Below, one piece after another: positions 21,904 through 33,752 of a DNA stretch of 64,000 bases. The notes beneath the pieces were generated by a model. That model did not search any database. It had not been told where the DNA came from and saw nothing but the letters and a program-made list of their open reading frames with translations. The translations under genes and the position numbers were made by a program. Each line of letters opens with the position of its first letter. The stretch's first letter is position 1. This DNA comes from Polyporus tsugae (Eukaryota; Basidiomycota; Agaricomycetes; Polyporales; Polyporaceae): assembly GCA_024305745.1 (NCBI GenBank), contig JAHRBS010000005.1:1984001-2048000 (forward strand), in the 5' to 3' direction.

Positions 21904-23099
21904 GAGTGCGCAGGGTACAGCGATCAGAGGGAACGGCGCGTACATCAACGTCGGCAAAGTCCGGGATGAAGCGCCTGCTCCCCAGACGAGACGATGGCGA
22001 CCCAACGCATATTACTTATGCCGTCTTGCATTCCACATATACCAGCACCTCGTTTTGTTCTCCAGCTTGACTACGCCCCTGCATCCTACGTCCCAACACG
22101 TGGACTACTTGCATAATTCGAGCTTATCATCGCCCATCCCCAGTCCGATAGAGCTGAATTTCCAATAGCTACACTTGAACGTTCGACCATCTGACGGTTT
22201 ACAACGTCTCAGTACAAGAAGGACCAGCTGAAATGAGGGCTTTGCATGGCGGACGGGTCTTGGAGAGCATCGTGCTGGCCAACAGGTGAGTCATGCACCC
22301 CCAGTAAGGATACAGCTAGAGACCCCCTTCGTGTATCCAGCTGTGTTCTCCCTCCGCGGGACGCTCTACGTTGTCGGACGTCTTTTCCTCTCGTTCAGGG
22401 TGGCACTCTGCTCCACTCTCCTCGCCGTACGTCAATGCGTGCCCCAGTGTGGCAAAAGATGCCATCGTCATCGGACGTCTGGCCCGCTTGATACCCATAA
22501 TCAAACGAGGCTCCCATTGATTTGCACTGCACGTACGTCTTGCGGCGCCCCATGTATGCGTACCCAGTGGACGGTCCGCACTGTGGCGGAGGCATACAGC
22601 AAGCTGGCCCTGTTTGAATTGTCTCTTCGTCTGCTCCACGTTGGGCATCGCCTCTGCGGCGGCATACCTTCCCCTTCAACGCGGAGCGCTGCGGCTGGCA
22701 TACCTTCGCACCCTGCAGCATCCAGAACTTGAACATGAGCAGAAGCTTGTCACGTCGGCGCGGAGAATCGGAGGCATGGGAGAGAACCGCCTTCGGACGG
22801 ACGGGTGGACACGATTCCATTCACCGGCCAAACCAGCGCTATCGGGGCAAGGGAGAAGCTTCCTTTTCCAACCCCGCTTCAATCTAGCCCCACGGCTCAC
22901 GATTTTCCCGACAGGACCCCGACTTCGAGGATGTTTACCGCCACCCACGGATTCATGCAGGTCCGTGCGCATTGGATCGAGGGGGCAGACGTGATGCTCG
23001 GGTTCTCAAACGCACCCGACGACCATATATTGCGTGACTCGTAATCGATAGCCTTCCGCACAGGCGTTCATACACCCTCTACGCACAACACCGCCGAAA
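21904..23099. other. Intergenic; upstream module of the first CFEM gene
   Basis: No gene is supported. The last part (about 22795-23090) is repeated before the CFEM pseudogene at 26572, for example the GGGTGG-ACACGATTCCATTCACC type sequence near 22804 and its relative near 26328. It therefore behaves as the upstream part of a duplicated gene block. Confidence 0.5.
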
Positions 23100-23899
23100 A
23101 TGCACCTCACCATCCTGTCCGCCGCCATCGCTCTTGCTCTCGCAGGCGTCCGTGCCCAGCTACCACCGCAGGTGACGCCCTGTATCCTATCGTGCCTCAC
23201 GCAGGCCGTGGCCGAGGACCTGGACGGCTGTTCGGTGTACGCCCCTTCCCATCGTCTCTCCCTGTCGTAAATCGCGGTACTCAGGCTGACGCGTGCGCCG
23301 TTGCAGGACGGACGTACAGTGCCTGTGCGCCAACAAGAAGATACAACAGGACGCGCTCAGTTGTCTGCAGCAGCAGTGCTCGACGCAAGAGCTCGAGGCC
23401 TTCCAGGTGTACGTGGCGGCCGAGTGCGCGCCGCCGGCTCCGCCGAGCTCGAGTTCGACCCCGCCGTCGACGCACAGCCAGGCCCCGACTACGTCCCCGT
23501 CGACCCATTCCACAAGTTCTTCTGGTTCGCACACGTCGGAAAAAACGAGGGCTGTCTCGACCACGTCTACGTAAGCTTCCTTACGTTGTTTGCACTCGCC
23601 CCACCCCCGCTCAAATGTGTCACCGCACCAGCATCGTCCCCTCCACCCATTCGTCCTCCACGAGCACCTCCGTGACGTCTCTCAGTGCGAATTCTACCAG
23701 TCTCCTGCCAACTTCCACGGCGCCTATCGCTCTGTCGTCATCTTCGTCGCCTTCGTCCTCCGAGGCCCCCACGACCGCCTCTTCTGCTTCTGCTTCTCCC
23801 GCCAGGACGAACGCCGCACCGCGCGCCGGGCCGGACGCGATCGCCATGCTCATGTTTGGTGTGCTTGGGCCCGTGCTAGGGTGCGCGTCGGTCTGGTGA
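23100..23899 (+). CDS. CFEM domain protein 1, probably GPI-anchored
   Basis: Exons 23100-23236, 23307-23570 and 23632-23899 give 222 aa. CFEM proteins are fungal extracellular proteins with eight Cys in four disulfides; some bind haem and others act in host or wall interaction. Seen here are a signal peptide ending near ALAGVRA, then all eight Cys of one CFEM domain (about residues 28-95) with the TDVQCLC motif. The Asp before the fourth Cys, the haem-iron ligand in Candida Csa2, is kept. A long Ser/Thr-rich region follows, then a hydrophobic C-terminus after an Asn/Ala-rich site, as expected for a GPI signal. The donor after GT at 23237 is chosen because it keeps frame and is shared by the paralogs. 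Confidence 0.9.
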
Positions 23900-24761
23900 C
23901 CTAGGTGCTCGTGGAGCTCGCTTGGATGCACCTCACTTTAGGCCGGCCAGACGATGGATTCTCGACTCTCGATTACGCGTTCTGTGTCGGCTTCGGCTCC
24001 TCGTGATGATTCGCCGCCGTGTTTGTGACATAGCGGAATTGAATTGTTGTGAGCTCGTTGCGCTCGTGTGTCGCATGTGGCCACTGGCTGTACGAAACGA
24101 CTTGGCCAACGAGAACGGAAGGTCGCCATCCCGAGAGCGTGAGTGCGTGTCAGCTTTTCATGGGGATGGAGCGTTGATTTCCTTTACGGGCGATCCAGAA
24201 CTGGCGTCTCATGAGTGACCGTTCACGAATCTAGAGCCCGAATTCGTGATTCGGCCAAGGAATGATTCACGAAGTGCGCACCTCGACTGGAGAATCAGAT
24301 CTGCGATCATTCCCAGTTCATCTGTGCGTTTCCCGAACACGGGTGCATGTCGACTTAAAGCTTTGGCCAAGCCCAAGTGCCGCACACGGCATACCGCACA
24401 TCGTGCAGAATACCCAGCGCGTGCCACACCCCGCTCCGCCCGCACGCGGTAGGGAGGTGAGCACTATCCGTCTGTGGCTCGCTTCCGTCGACGAGCGTCG
24501 TGTATTTGGACGCGGACGTTCGCTCGAAGACCCTTACGTTGTCGCATAGGGAAAGCTACCTGCTCGCGCGTCCTTCTGCGCCCGCACTTTTCCATATGGG
24601 ACGGGGCCCCGCCGTTGGCAGATGCGACGATCTCCCGTTCACGGGGGTCGCGCGAGCACGCTCGTTCGTCGCTCGCTCCGCGTCCGCATGTATGTGTTGG
24701 TCGACAGTGTAGGACTCGTCTCGGACCGGCATCCAGGTATCCAAGCACACCTCACGCGTCG
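23900..24761. other. Intergenic; contains conserved CFEM upstream module
   Basis: No gene is seen. From about 24456 to 24700 lies a block that recurs before two other CFEM genes (about 27222-27430 and 30577-30790), with CCGTCTGTGGCTCGCTTCC at 24468-24486 and a GGCAGATGCGACGATCT core near 24618. Confidence 0.6.
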
Positions 24762-24768
24762 TATAAAA
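24762..24768 (+). promoter_or_regulatory. TATA box of CFEM gene 2
   Basis: TATAAAA lies 92 bp before the ATG. The same spacing is seen at the CFEM gene starting 30964. Confidence 0.75.
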
Positions 24769-24859
24769 CTGGCGGTCCGCCGGTTGGCTATCCTCACCCC
24801 AGTTCGGCTCACACACTCCTCCACCCTCTCCATCGCACGGTCCAAAGTAGTAGTCCACG

Positions 24860-25423
24860 ATGAACTTGCTCGCGCTCCTCTCCGTCGTCCTCGCCGCCGC
24901 CATCAGCGCCAGCGGCGTGTGCGCCCAGGGCCTGTCGCCATGCCTCGTCGGCTGCATCAACACCGCCGGGAAAGAGGCTGGCTGCGGCGGGTACGTGCCC
25001 TCCTACTAGTACCGTGACATACATACTGTAGTCGCCCGCCCTCTTGTTTGTCTTGTGTTTCCCGTCGTCGAACCGCGAACGAACGCTGACCTGACCTTGA
25101 TTCTTCTCCATGCATGCGGTGACGGGCTGGTGCTGGTGCTGGTGCTGGACAGGACGAACATCAGCTGCATGTGCACGAGCAGCGAGTTCCAGGGCGACAT
25201 GCTGGCGTGCCTCAGGGCGAAGTGCACGGCGGCGGACCTGCAGGCCGCGAAGGCGTTCGAGGCGGAGTTTTGCGGCTCGTGTGCGTCGCTTTCCGTTTTT
25301 TTTTTTTTTCCTTCTCAAGGGTATTTCTGTGCTCGAGATGAGGGCAGCGGTGCTGACGGATTTTGTGTTCGGTGTTCGGTCGGGGACAGCTTGAGCGAGC
25401 GCGGCCGGGCGTGGGTGGGGTGA
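24860..25423 (+). CDS. CFEM domain protein 2, short secreted form
   Basis: Exons 24860-24990, 25153-25278 and 25390-25423 give 96 aa. A signal peptide (about 22 residues) is followed by a CFEM domain with eight Cys: SPC, GC, GC, SCMC, ACL, KC and FC. The residue equal to the haem-ligand Asp is Asn (TNISCMC), so haem binding of the Csa2 kind is doubtful. The protein ends about 12 residues after the domain and has no Ser/Thr-rich tail or GPI signal. The last intron is not certain: it starts at GTGTGC and carries a T run near 25300-25309, and reading through it would give a different short tail. Confidence 0.78.
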
Positions 25424-26571
25424 GAATAATCCAGGTTGAAGTTGAAGGTTACATAGCCTGACTCGAGGGCGACGGTGGTGGGGAGCGATACTGCGTGACG
25501 GCCGAAGTTGTAACTGCTTGTACTGTACATCATGATGTCAAATCAACGACGTAACGAGCTGAGCTCGAGCTCGGACTCACAGATGTTCACCATCTGTAAG
25601 TTAGGGACTAGTTAGCATACGTGCTGCTGTTTCCGTGTAAGAGAAGTACTAGTAGTGCGGTAACATTTGGGTAGCCCTATCGGCCCTGGCTCACTTCGGA
25701 ACGGCTCGGACGACTGCGCGAGGACCCGCATATGGCAAGCTAAGCGCCTATGCCACCGTATCCGATTACGCCGAACGTCACCTTTTGAGTTTCTTGGCAG
25801 CTCCCACCATCGTCCCCACCATCGTGCATCCGACATACCCGTCATTCGCGTTGTCTCTATGCTCTTGCCGGGTTGGGGCAACGGCACGTAGCGTTCGTCG
25901 CACTCAGAACCTCCGTGCTTGTCATTTCGACTGGGAGGCCCACCAGTACCGCCGGCGCTTTATCTCCGCTGGCTTCGCTGGTCGACCGCCGTCCGCCATC
26001 CAAAGGTCGCGATAGCATTCCTAGGCAGTGTAGGAGCCACCGTGCGCTGGCCTAGACCCCTGCCGTCGCTCACCGTGTCTATCCCTCGGTGCGTCTTTCA
26101 GAATACTGTATCTGATCATCTCGACTGCGCGACATCCTTGCCCCTCGTGCAGCTTGTCTCTTCGTCGCCTCTGAAGCCATACCCCCACCCCCCCTTTGCT
26201 TCACTCGTTGACTCCTCCTCTCGAGGGCCCAGCCCTATGCATATGGTGGCAGAGCTTGAACATGCCTAGGCGATCGCCAATGTCGGGTTAATAGAAAGCA
26301 TGGAAGAAACCCGCCCTCAGACGCACGGGTGGTGGATATGATTATATTCACCAGTCGAACCGACGTCGCCAAGTTCCCCCTGCAGTCGTCCGGCCGACGG
26401 TACCGGGGCTAGGAGGAAGGTCGCAAAGTCGACCTTCTGACGCCGCCTCAATTCAGCACCCACGCCTGGCGGTTCTCTCGACGCCGCACCGACTTCGAGC
26501 ATCTGCCTAGTGGACCTCCACGCGAACCCCCGCGACCGCCCCTTCATTTCGTGCGCACATCCCCGCCACAA
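25424..26571. other. Intergenic with a dispersed duplicated block
   Basis: No gene is supported. About 25885-26100 is clearly related to about 29240-29500: both carry TTTCGACTGGGAGGCCC, TCTCCGCTGGC, GTGTAGGAGCC and TCCCTCGGTGCGTC. The end (26310-26560) resembles the upstream part of CFEM gene 1. Confidence 0.55.
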
Positions 26572-27038
26572 ATGCACCTCGCCGTTGGCCCGCCATCATT
26601 GCAATCGCTCTCGCGGGGATTGGCGTCCAGCTGCCGTCGCAGGCTGAGTGAGGCATTCCTGATGTGCCTCACTCAACCTGCGGTAGCACAGGACCTGGAC
26701 GGCTGCTGTGTGTACACTCATTCTTCTCCGTCTCAGTATGGTCATGGCTCGATCGTGCCCTGTTAGTGTGCTGACGTGCGTCCCGTTCAATATAGGAACA
26801 ACGTGCAGTGCCTGTCCGCAGACAAGAAGATACAGCTGGACGCGTTCAGCTGCCTGTAGCAGCAGTGCTCGGGGCAGGAGCTCGAGGCAGTCGAGCGTGT
26901 GGCGGCCGCGGCTCCCTGGGTTCGACATCAACGCCGCACCGCGAGGCCCCGACTACTACGTCCCCATCGATCCATTCTGATTCCACGAGCTCTTTTGCAT
27001 CAAATACATCTGAGAAAACGTGCGCCGTGTCGATCACG
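26572..27038 (+). pseudogene. CFEM pseudogene 3, relative of CFEM gene 1
   Basis: The signal-peptide region is out of frame with the domain. The segment for CLTQPAVAQDLDGCC follows, then a GT...AG intron ending at 26797, then NNVQCLSADKKIQ, where the fifth Cys has become Ser. A TAG at about 26857 replaces a CAG in gene 1. The Pro/Ser tail is recognisable to about 27038. It is the closest relative of the gene at 23100, copied with its upstream region. Confidence 0.85.
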
Positions 27039-27645
27039 TAGGTCTTTCTTGTCAATGCCTCATTAGCAGTGGCCACCCGCTCTGAGGCGTGACGCTACCA
27101 GCGCAGGCGTGTCGCGCATGGTCCTCCGCCACCAGCTACTCACGCGTCTCCCCGGATCCTAGACCACCGACGGCGATCTACGACTCAGTGCTCAGTGGCC
27201 GCCACCAGCACGTTGCATGCGAGGGAGGAGTATCCGTCTGTGGCTCGCTTCCTTCGATGAATCTCATGCGTTTCTGCGCAGATGTTCTGCGGAAGGCTCG
27301 TGCGTTGTCGCGTAGAACAAGCCGCCTACTCCGAGTCGACCGCGGGGCCTTCCAATAGTATGCCCGCCTTCCCCATATAGAACAGGCCCTACTGTTAGCA
27401 AATTTGATACCAAGTCGTAACGGATGTGTTCGTCGTCTGCTTCGCATCCACGGTCAACATCGACATGGACGCCTGGATCCACACCCACGTCGATGTCCTG
27501 GCACCGGGCCGTGGATGCATCTAGCTATCGCATTGTATATAACTCTCGAGCTCCGCCAGCTGCTCTCACTTCAGTTTGCTCTCGCGCTCACCCACTCCGT
27601 CTGTGTTACGTCCATCTCCTCCGTCGGACCATATGCACCAGGATC
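27039..27645. other. Intergenic; second copy of the CFEM upstream module
   Basis: No gene is seen. CCGTCTGTGGCTCGCTTCC occurs at 27234-27252 and starts the same module as before CFEM gene 2. A TATATAA at about 27536 is the likely TATA box for the remnant at 27646. Confidence 0.55.
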
Positions 27646-27807
27646 ATGAAGCTCGCTCTCCTCTCCATCACTCTCGCCACCGCCATTGGCGTGGTGTGTG
27701 CCCAAGGCGTCATCTCGCCTTGCATCGTTGGTTGCCGTGATGAGGCCCTGTCCTCAGGCGCCTGCAGCATTGGCCCGTACGCTCCCTCATTCTCCACCTT
27801 TTCCTAG
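27646..27807 (+). pseudogene. CFEM gene 4, only exon 1 left
   Basis: ATG 27646 opens a 53-codon frame. It has a signal peptide (MKLALLSITLATAIGVVCA) and the first three CFEM Cys (SPC, GC and AC). A GTACGC donor follows at the place where exon 1 ends in the relatives, but no second CFEM exon is found downstream before unrelated repeat-like sequence. As written the product could be a tiny secreted peptide; more likely the 3' part was lost. Confidence 0.7.
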
Positions 27808-29528
27808 GTGGCTATTTCCCCTCCACATTTCAGCCTCCTTGTACCCCCGAGAGTATTGTGTTTTTATTTTCTTAGGTGTGTTGCTAACATACCTTCCACC
27901 TCGCAACCCGCTACCGTGCCGATAGGGCTCAGTTGTTCCTGGTCACGTGAGTGAACCAGGTCTATCCTGCAGTAATGGCGAGTCCATGTAAATGGTGCCA
28001 TCAAAATGTGGAGCACACTGTATTTGGGAAATCCATCATTAGGCCCCTTGGCACTCGCAACCGGACAATTGGGCCATCCACTTTGGCAAGTCTCTGCATC
28101 ATGCCATGAATGCCACAATACTTACAGCTTTCAACTCAGATCATGTCGAAGTGACTTGGATGAAGGGAGCATGGACAGCGACTGGACAAATAGTGCTAGT
28201 AGCCTACTGTAGCCCAGAGCCGGGACAAAAAATGGAGCAAGAGCAGCAAAATGCGATGAGGGGTGCTGACTTTCCACGAGTCTGATAGCCGACCACAGCC
28301 ACTGCCAGTACATCAGCCTGAGTTACCACGCAGAGGGAAGAGCAGGTATGTTCCGGATTCTAGTAGTAGTAAGTAATACCCGCCACTGCCGCCAAACTGA
28401 TTCAAATCATTATACCAAAAGGTAGAACATTTGAAGGGCTGCCACCTCAGTTAATTTACTGGTGGGTACATGTCTGAGATCTGTACAGACTCAGATTCCC
28501 TTCGCCCGTACTGGTACTAAGCCTAGCACAGTCCTAAAGGACAGCCTGTCACACAGTGCGCGAGAGCAGGCAGTAGCCCGCTTCAAGCGCGGTGTGCATC
28601 ATCCCGGGACCGATAGACATAATTTCCGGCCTTTTTTTCGAGGCATCACCCTATTCAAGATACTGATATACTCAAGCGGGACCAGGTTTTCCCGGAGGGC
28701 CTATGTCTATAACAAGGCTTGGCCCATAGTATCCCTACCACTAGTCCATTGTATAGAGTATCTACCTATTCTGAATAATAATGTGGCCATTTTCCAGATA
28801 CCATCATGCCTACTTTTATGGCCGCAGAAAGGGAACCCCGTCGATGACCCCATGACCAACCCCCTCAGGATGATGAGTCATGAGGATGAGATGATGCACC
28901 TTGTTGGCTTCTGGCTGACCACTACTAGTAGTTTCGCACCCGGATTTCCAGTGGGGGATGTCTAGCAGTGTACACTGCTTGTGCTGCGTGTTCTGAATTG
29001 GAGAGACTCGCGATCGGCTGAGAGAGTACGTTATACATAGTATGATAGAACTCAGCATTACTACACTTAAGTATATTGTATTCGGATCATGGGACGTGCC
29101 GAGGCCCGAGACCACATACCGATTAACGCCGTACGTCATTTCTCTGCCAAGACCGTAACACTCTCAGCTCATCGCTCACCATAACCATCCCATTCGAAGC
29201 TGTCGTTCACTTTGTCTGCATCGCTTTCTCCGGCCACGAGGAGCGTCTTCATCGTTTGACGTACTCAGAACTTCCGAGCTTGTTCTTTTCGACTGGGAGG
29301 CCCGGTCACCTCGCTGCCGGATCATGTCTTGCTAATCTATCGCTTCTCTCCGCTGGCGTCGCTGGTGGCCTTTCCCCTGCAAAAGTGGCGACAGCAACAT
29401 CATGTGTAGGAGCCCTCCGCGCGCTGCTCCTGCCGTCGGGTCCTGTCCGTCCGCGTTGCCTGTCCCTCGGTGCGTCCGATCCGTCCCTTTCAGGGCTGCC
29501 ATATCCCAGATTTGCTGATTAGCAGCTC
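27808..29528. mobile_element. Probable remnant of a retroelement, heavily decayed
   Basis: The base composition changes here to lower GC. Around 28040-28210 a plus-strand frame with stops reads like a polyprotein remnant (NWAIHFGKSLHHAMN and following). Near 28946-28960 a GTGGGGGATG stretch precedes a TG-starting stretch, as a polypurine tract and LTR would. I found no second LTR and no target duplication, so the class is open. 29240-29500 is the copy of the block at 25.9-26.1 kb. Confidence 0.3.
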
Positions 29529-30300
29529 TAGCGTCGTTTCGACTGCAGTACGACCCGTGAGTCGCTCGAGCAATTTCGTATATGATGACCATAAGCGACG
29601 GTAAGCAGGCCTACGCGTCTCTGCTGGAGTCCATTTCCTGCGTCGTCTTCGAACATCCCGTGCCCGTCACCGCCTCCGATCGGCCGGCCTTTCTGAGGAC
29701 GTCGGTTTCCCAGCATGCGCACAAGCCAGTGCCAAAGTACGCGTGGTTGGTGCCTCCGGTCGGTCTGGATCCGCTGTTGTGGATGAGAATGACGGTGAGT
29801 TCCATCTGGTCGTTGGCGAGTTCACTGTGATAGCGTACTGACACTGACCCGTGCAGACTGGTAGCGAGATTCACTCGGGAAGACGCTGAGAGACTCGATA
29901 CGGATTATAAGCTGTTCGGATCGCAAGGTGCGGAGTGGACGCTTCCAGGAGGTGAGTTCCCGACTGGTACGGATCTGTGCGGTGGATGATGGATGAGGAC
30001 CAACGCGTTGCTCAGTGCACAGTCAAGGCCCAACAACGCCGTCACATTTGACGGTCCTCCCAGAACTCAGCCTCGTGAGAAGCTTTTCAACAGAGCAAGC
30101 AACTGAGGCGTTCTATCGCCGAGAGGCGCTGCGTCTTCCCGCAAGAGTACGACGCGTCCCCTTGGTTGTCTGATCCCTGGATCGCAGTCATTCTCAACTT
30201 GGGAGTACGTATGTATGCAGGAACTGCCTGACAATGGGACCTGGGTTGCGGACGTACCGCGACTGTTAGACTTTGCAAAGTTTTCCCAAGGCGGGCAGAT
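29529..30300 (+). pseudogene. Unrecognised coding remnant
   Basis: The plus strand holds segments with protein-like composition and splice-like joints: about 29590-29788 (ISCVVFEHPVPVTA, then WLVPPVGLDPLLWMRMT), GTGAGT at 29793, an AG at 29857-29858, then RFTREDAERLDTDYKLFGSQG to about 29940, and farther on VCMQELPDNGTWVADVPRLLDF near 30208-30275. I know no family for it. Stops and missing joints between the blocks make a working gene unlikely. Confidence 0.35.
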
Positions 30301-30867
30301 GGCCCCAGGTTGACGTTGACTGTTGGCGCCAATCGGCCTGGAACCATCGAGAGTGTATACTGGGCGTGATGCATTCATCAATTGTGGCCAGCGGGGAACT
30401 CGAAGCAACTTGAACGATTGAACGAAGCAGCGCGGCGAATCCCCTTCCACTCATCAGCTGGACCCGCGACCGGCCGTATTTTGGCGGCTCCGGCTCCGCA
30501 CGCCGCACGCTCCTCCGCGTCGCCGCAGACACACCACCGCCGGCCACCGACGTCCGCCACCCGCCGGACTGCATGGAAGCGAGCACCATTCGTCTGTCGC
30601 TGCCTTCCGTCGTTCTCTGCCACTCTCTTCTGTGCGGACGTTCGGTAGCAGCCCGTGTGTCGTCCCAGTACGGCAATGCACTTTCTCGCCGTCCTTCTAT
30701 GCCCGGCTTTTGTCCCTATGGGCCCGGAGGCGCCGCTGGCAGATGCGATGATCTGCTGTTCGAGAACCCACGGGAGCGGGCTTGTTCGTCCTTGTGTCCC
30801 CATCCCCGTCTGATCTCCACCGTGCACGGCGCGTCTCGATCATCGAGCATCTGCCACCCGCCCCCGG
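30301..30867. promoter_or_regulatory. Upstream region of CFEM gene 5 with the shared module
   Basis: About 30577-30790 is the third copy of the module found at 24456-24700 and 27222-27430. It carries CGTCTGTCGCTGCCTTCC, a GGCCC stretch and a GGCAGATGCGATGATCT core near 30737. Conservation between diverged genes suggests it is part of the promoter, but the whole block may simply have been copied with the gene. Confidence 0.5.
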
Positions 30868-30874
30868 TATAAAA
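30868..30874 (+). promoter_or_regulatory. TATA box of CFEM gene 5
   Basis: TATAAAA lies 90 bp before the ATG. Confidence 0.78.
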
Positions 30875-30963
30875 CTCGGCTTCCGTCGGTTGCCCTCGCC
30901 CCCGCCTCGCGCTCGTCCACTCGTTTACGCGTCTCCACTCGCCTCGTCCTCCTCCGTCGCACG

Positions 30964-31918
30964 ATGAAGTTTCCTCTCCTCTCCTTCGCCCTCGCTGCCG
31001 TCCTCGGCGGGGCCACTGCCCAGGGCGTGGACTCGTGCATCACCAACTGCATTGCCACAGCCGACCAGGCGAGCGGCTGCTCCTCGTACGTCCGCCCGCT
31101 CGCTTCTTTGGCGTACCGTCGCCCTAACAGACCTCGATGCTCCGTGTCGGATATCGGATAGCTCGGATATCCACTGCTTCTGCACGAACTCCAAGTTCCA
31201 GCAGGCCATGGTCACGTGCCTCAAGGCCAATTGCCCCGCCCAGGACTTGCAGACCGCCCTGGCGTTGGAGAATCAGCTCTGCAGCACCACTACCACCTGT
31301 GCGCCTTTTTCCCTTCTACCGTGCGCGCCGGGTGTGCTGACACGCGATGATGGTTTGGTGCAGCGAGCTCCTCGTCGTCGCACTCTTCCACGACGGCGAC
31401 CAAGACCGGCTCGTCGACCACCACTACCGCCGGCAACAAGCCCACCACCACGTCTTCCTCCCACTCGCAGTCCTCCTCGTCCGCCTCTGGCTCCTCGCAC
31501 TCCGGGTCCCAGAGCCACTCCGCCGCCTCCAGCACCCCGTCCGCGAGCGGGAGCGCTTCGGCACACAGCGGATCCTCTTCGGGGTGAGTCTCTCGAGCCC
31601 ATTGTCAGACAACGCGCCCTAAATTAGGACCCCCTATGCACTTAACGCAGGTCCGCTTCCGCTTCCGCCTCCGCCACCATATCCCTATCCGTATCTGCGA
31701 CATCCACGGCCCCGACCGTTACTCCCAGCGCGAGCTCCTTGTCCCCCACCGCGCTCACCGTCTCCCCGTCGGTCACTGCGCCGTCGGGCACGATCGCGAC
31801 GACGACGTCCACCGCGTCCACGTCGGCCACAGCCCCGGCCAACGGCGCTATGCGCGCTGGGGGCAGCGCCGTCCTCGCGGTCGCGGCTGGGGTCCTGTGC
31901 GCGGCGTGCGCTTTGTAA
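30964..31918 (+). CDS. CFEM domain protein 5, Ser/Thr-rich and GPI-anchored
   Basis: Exons 30964-31085, 31162-31298, 31364-31583 and 31651-31918 give 248 aa in frame. A signal peptide (about 20 residues, ending ATA) is followed by one CFEM domain with eight Cys and the SDIHCFC motif, so the haem-ligand Asp is kept. About 150 residues of Ser, Thr, His and Gly follow, typical of an O-glycosylated wall stalk. The end, NGAMRAGGS plus a hydrophobic run to CAL, fits a GPI signal. This is the longest and best preserved plus-strand CFEM gene here. Confidence 0.92.
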
Positions 31919-33163
31919 AAAAAGAAAAAAAAAAAGGGGGGGGGGGGAGAGTGGAGAGGCGAACTGTGTGACATACGGGGACTGGGACTGTAGCGTTGAC
32001 AATGTTGTGTGTTGTGTGCGTGTAGCTCTGAGATTGTTTAGCGACGTCGCACGCCGACCGTGCGTACGTCGTGTTGTATACCCCCCCCCCCCCCCCCGCC
32101 ATTCGTTGTTTCTTGACCGAGGACGAGGGACGCTGTCGCGCAGTGCTTGTACATGTGGGCCGGGAGGCCGACCTTACTGCGCGCGGGGCATGGAAATGCC
32201 AGGCGATGCTGTCGTCGATCGAGCCTGTACATGTTCCATGTATGCTTGTTTTCGGAGCGACAGGTGTTCCCAGAACGATCATGGTTCCTCGTACCATAGT
32301 ATTATAATGCCATACTTATTGATCAATGTTGCATTCCGGGCGTTGCAACGCACGCCGTTGGCAGATCTAGAGTCCCTCGGTATGCTCGCGCAGGCGTCGA
32401 CCCCCATCCATGCCGCGGCCGGTTCGCGCAGTCATATGCTTACTTACCTGCACGCGACATCCCGCCGGCCGCCCTCTCTGTGCGGGAGGGAGGAGCCGCG
32501 ATCTCGTGGCACACGAGTCCACACACTGGCAAATTAATGGTTTCAGATACTACTCGTCCTTGCCTGGCTGTACTTATATTGATCATGTTGCACGACTCGG
32601 CGGATTATATATATATGTACGTCCGTATTCTCACGGAACGAGTGCCATGATCAGGGTTAGCAGCCCCTTCTGCAACACGACTCGGAGGCTACTTGGGGCT
32701 CGGGGAGGCATCCTGCAGAGCGCTTGCAATGCGATCAGTTGAAGATCTATATGGCCAGAAGTCCCTTCGAGTTTTTCGTGCTCCGAGTGCCGAGTACTGA
32801 TGGCGGCGACCTTCGAACGGCCCCTTGCTGAACTTTGCTGGCGTACGCTGGCGGATGTCAGCGGACGTCGACCCTTCCACTCCCGCGCATACAACTCACC
32901 AGCCCGAGGCACGGTAAGTATCATCCACTTGGTCAGCCTGACTTGAGTTGGAGTTGAGTCGTCGTCATCATCATCATCCCGGTTGGCTCGCATCCAGACT
33001 CGACTCGGATGTGCCGGGTAGATCTGCGTCGTCACGTCGTGCACGGTGCTCCCGCCGCAGCGCAGTTCCAACTTGATCGGCGGTCCGCTGTCGCGTGTTT
33101 GGCACGTCGGATGCACTCAGATTATAACCTTTAGGAGCCGGACCTTTCAGCGGACGCGTACGG
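31919..33163. other. Intergenic with homopolymer runs
   Basis: No gene is seen in 1.2 kb. An A run followed by a G run (about 31917-31950) and a C run (about 32082-32098) lie after the CFEM gene, and a TATATATA is found near 32608. Confidence 0.6.
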
Positions 33164-33170
33164 TATAAAA
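33164..33170 (+). promoter_or_regulatory. TATA box of CFEM gene 6
   Basis: TATAAAA lies 136 bp before the first ATG of the gene. Confidence 0.7.
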
Positions 33171-33305
33171 CGAGCCGGCGACTGCGGCCAACGTTTGTTT
33201 CGTTTCCGCCGCGCTCGCACTATCTATCATCCGTCCCCAACCGAATTCGCCGCCAGACACACGCGCACCCACCGTCGCGGTCTCACCGTACTACGTATAC
33301 CTACC

Positions 33306-33752
33306 ATGATGCTCGCCCAGCCTCTGGAAGCCCTCTCCCTCTCCCTCTCCCTCCTCTTCGTCCTCGGCGCGGCGCCACTGGGAGCCCGCGCGCAGTTCGC
33401 AAAGTACGGCATACCCTCCTGCGCGACGGCGTGCATGGAGCAGGCCGCGATCCAGGGCCACTGCGGATTGTACGTCCCCTGCCTGAGGGCCCCCCCCCCC
33501 CCCTCCCCCTCTTCAGTTAGCCTCCGTTTCCCCCTAACATAACGTTACTACACATTGCACCGTCCTGGGCTGTGCAGCACGGACATGGCGTGCATCTGCA
33601 AGGCGCTTAGCGACGCGTCCGTCATGAACACGGCCGTGGCGTGCGAGCGGAATAGCTGCCCGAAGACGCAGACGCAGACGGCGGGGGGCGGGACGGGCGG
33701 AGACGCGGCGGCGGCGTTCGAGCAGTTCTTTGACGGGTTCTGTCAAGGGTGA
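33306..33752 (+). CDS. CFEM domain protein 6, short secreted form
   Basis: Exons 33306-33469 and 33578-33752 with a 108-bp intron that carries a C run give 112 aa. Two ATG codons follow each other; the first is used. A long Leu/Ser-rich signal peptide ends near LGARA. The CFEM domain has eight Cys with TDMACIC, so the Asp is kept. The spacing between the sixth and eighth Cys is longer and Gly/Thr-rich (CPKTQTQTAGGGTGG), unlike the neighbours. There is no GPI tail; the protein ends at DGFCQG. It is the most divergent CFEM member in the window. Confidence 0.85.

Noticed and set aside
22246..22994. Several overlapping frames on both strands upstream of CFEM gene 1
   Set aside because: No motif, no splice-supported extension, and frames on both strands are equally open because of high GC.
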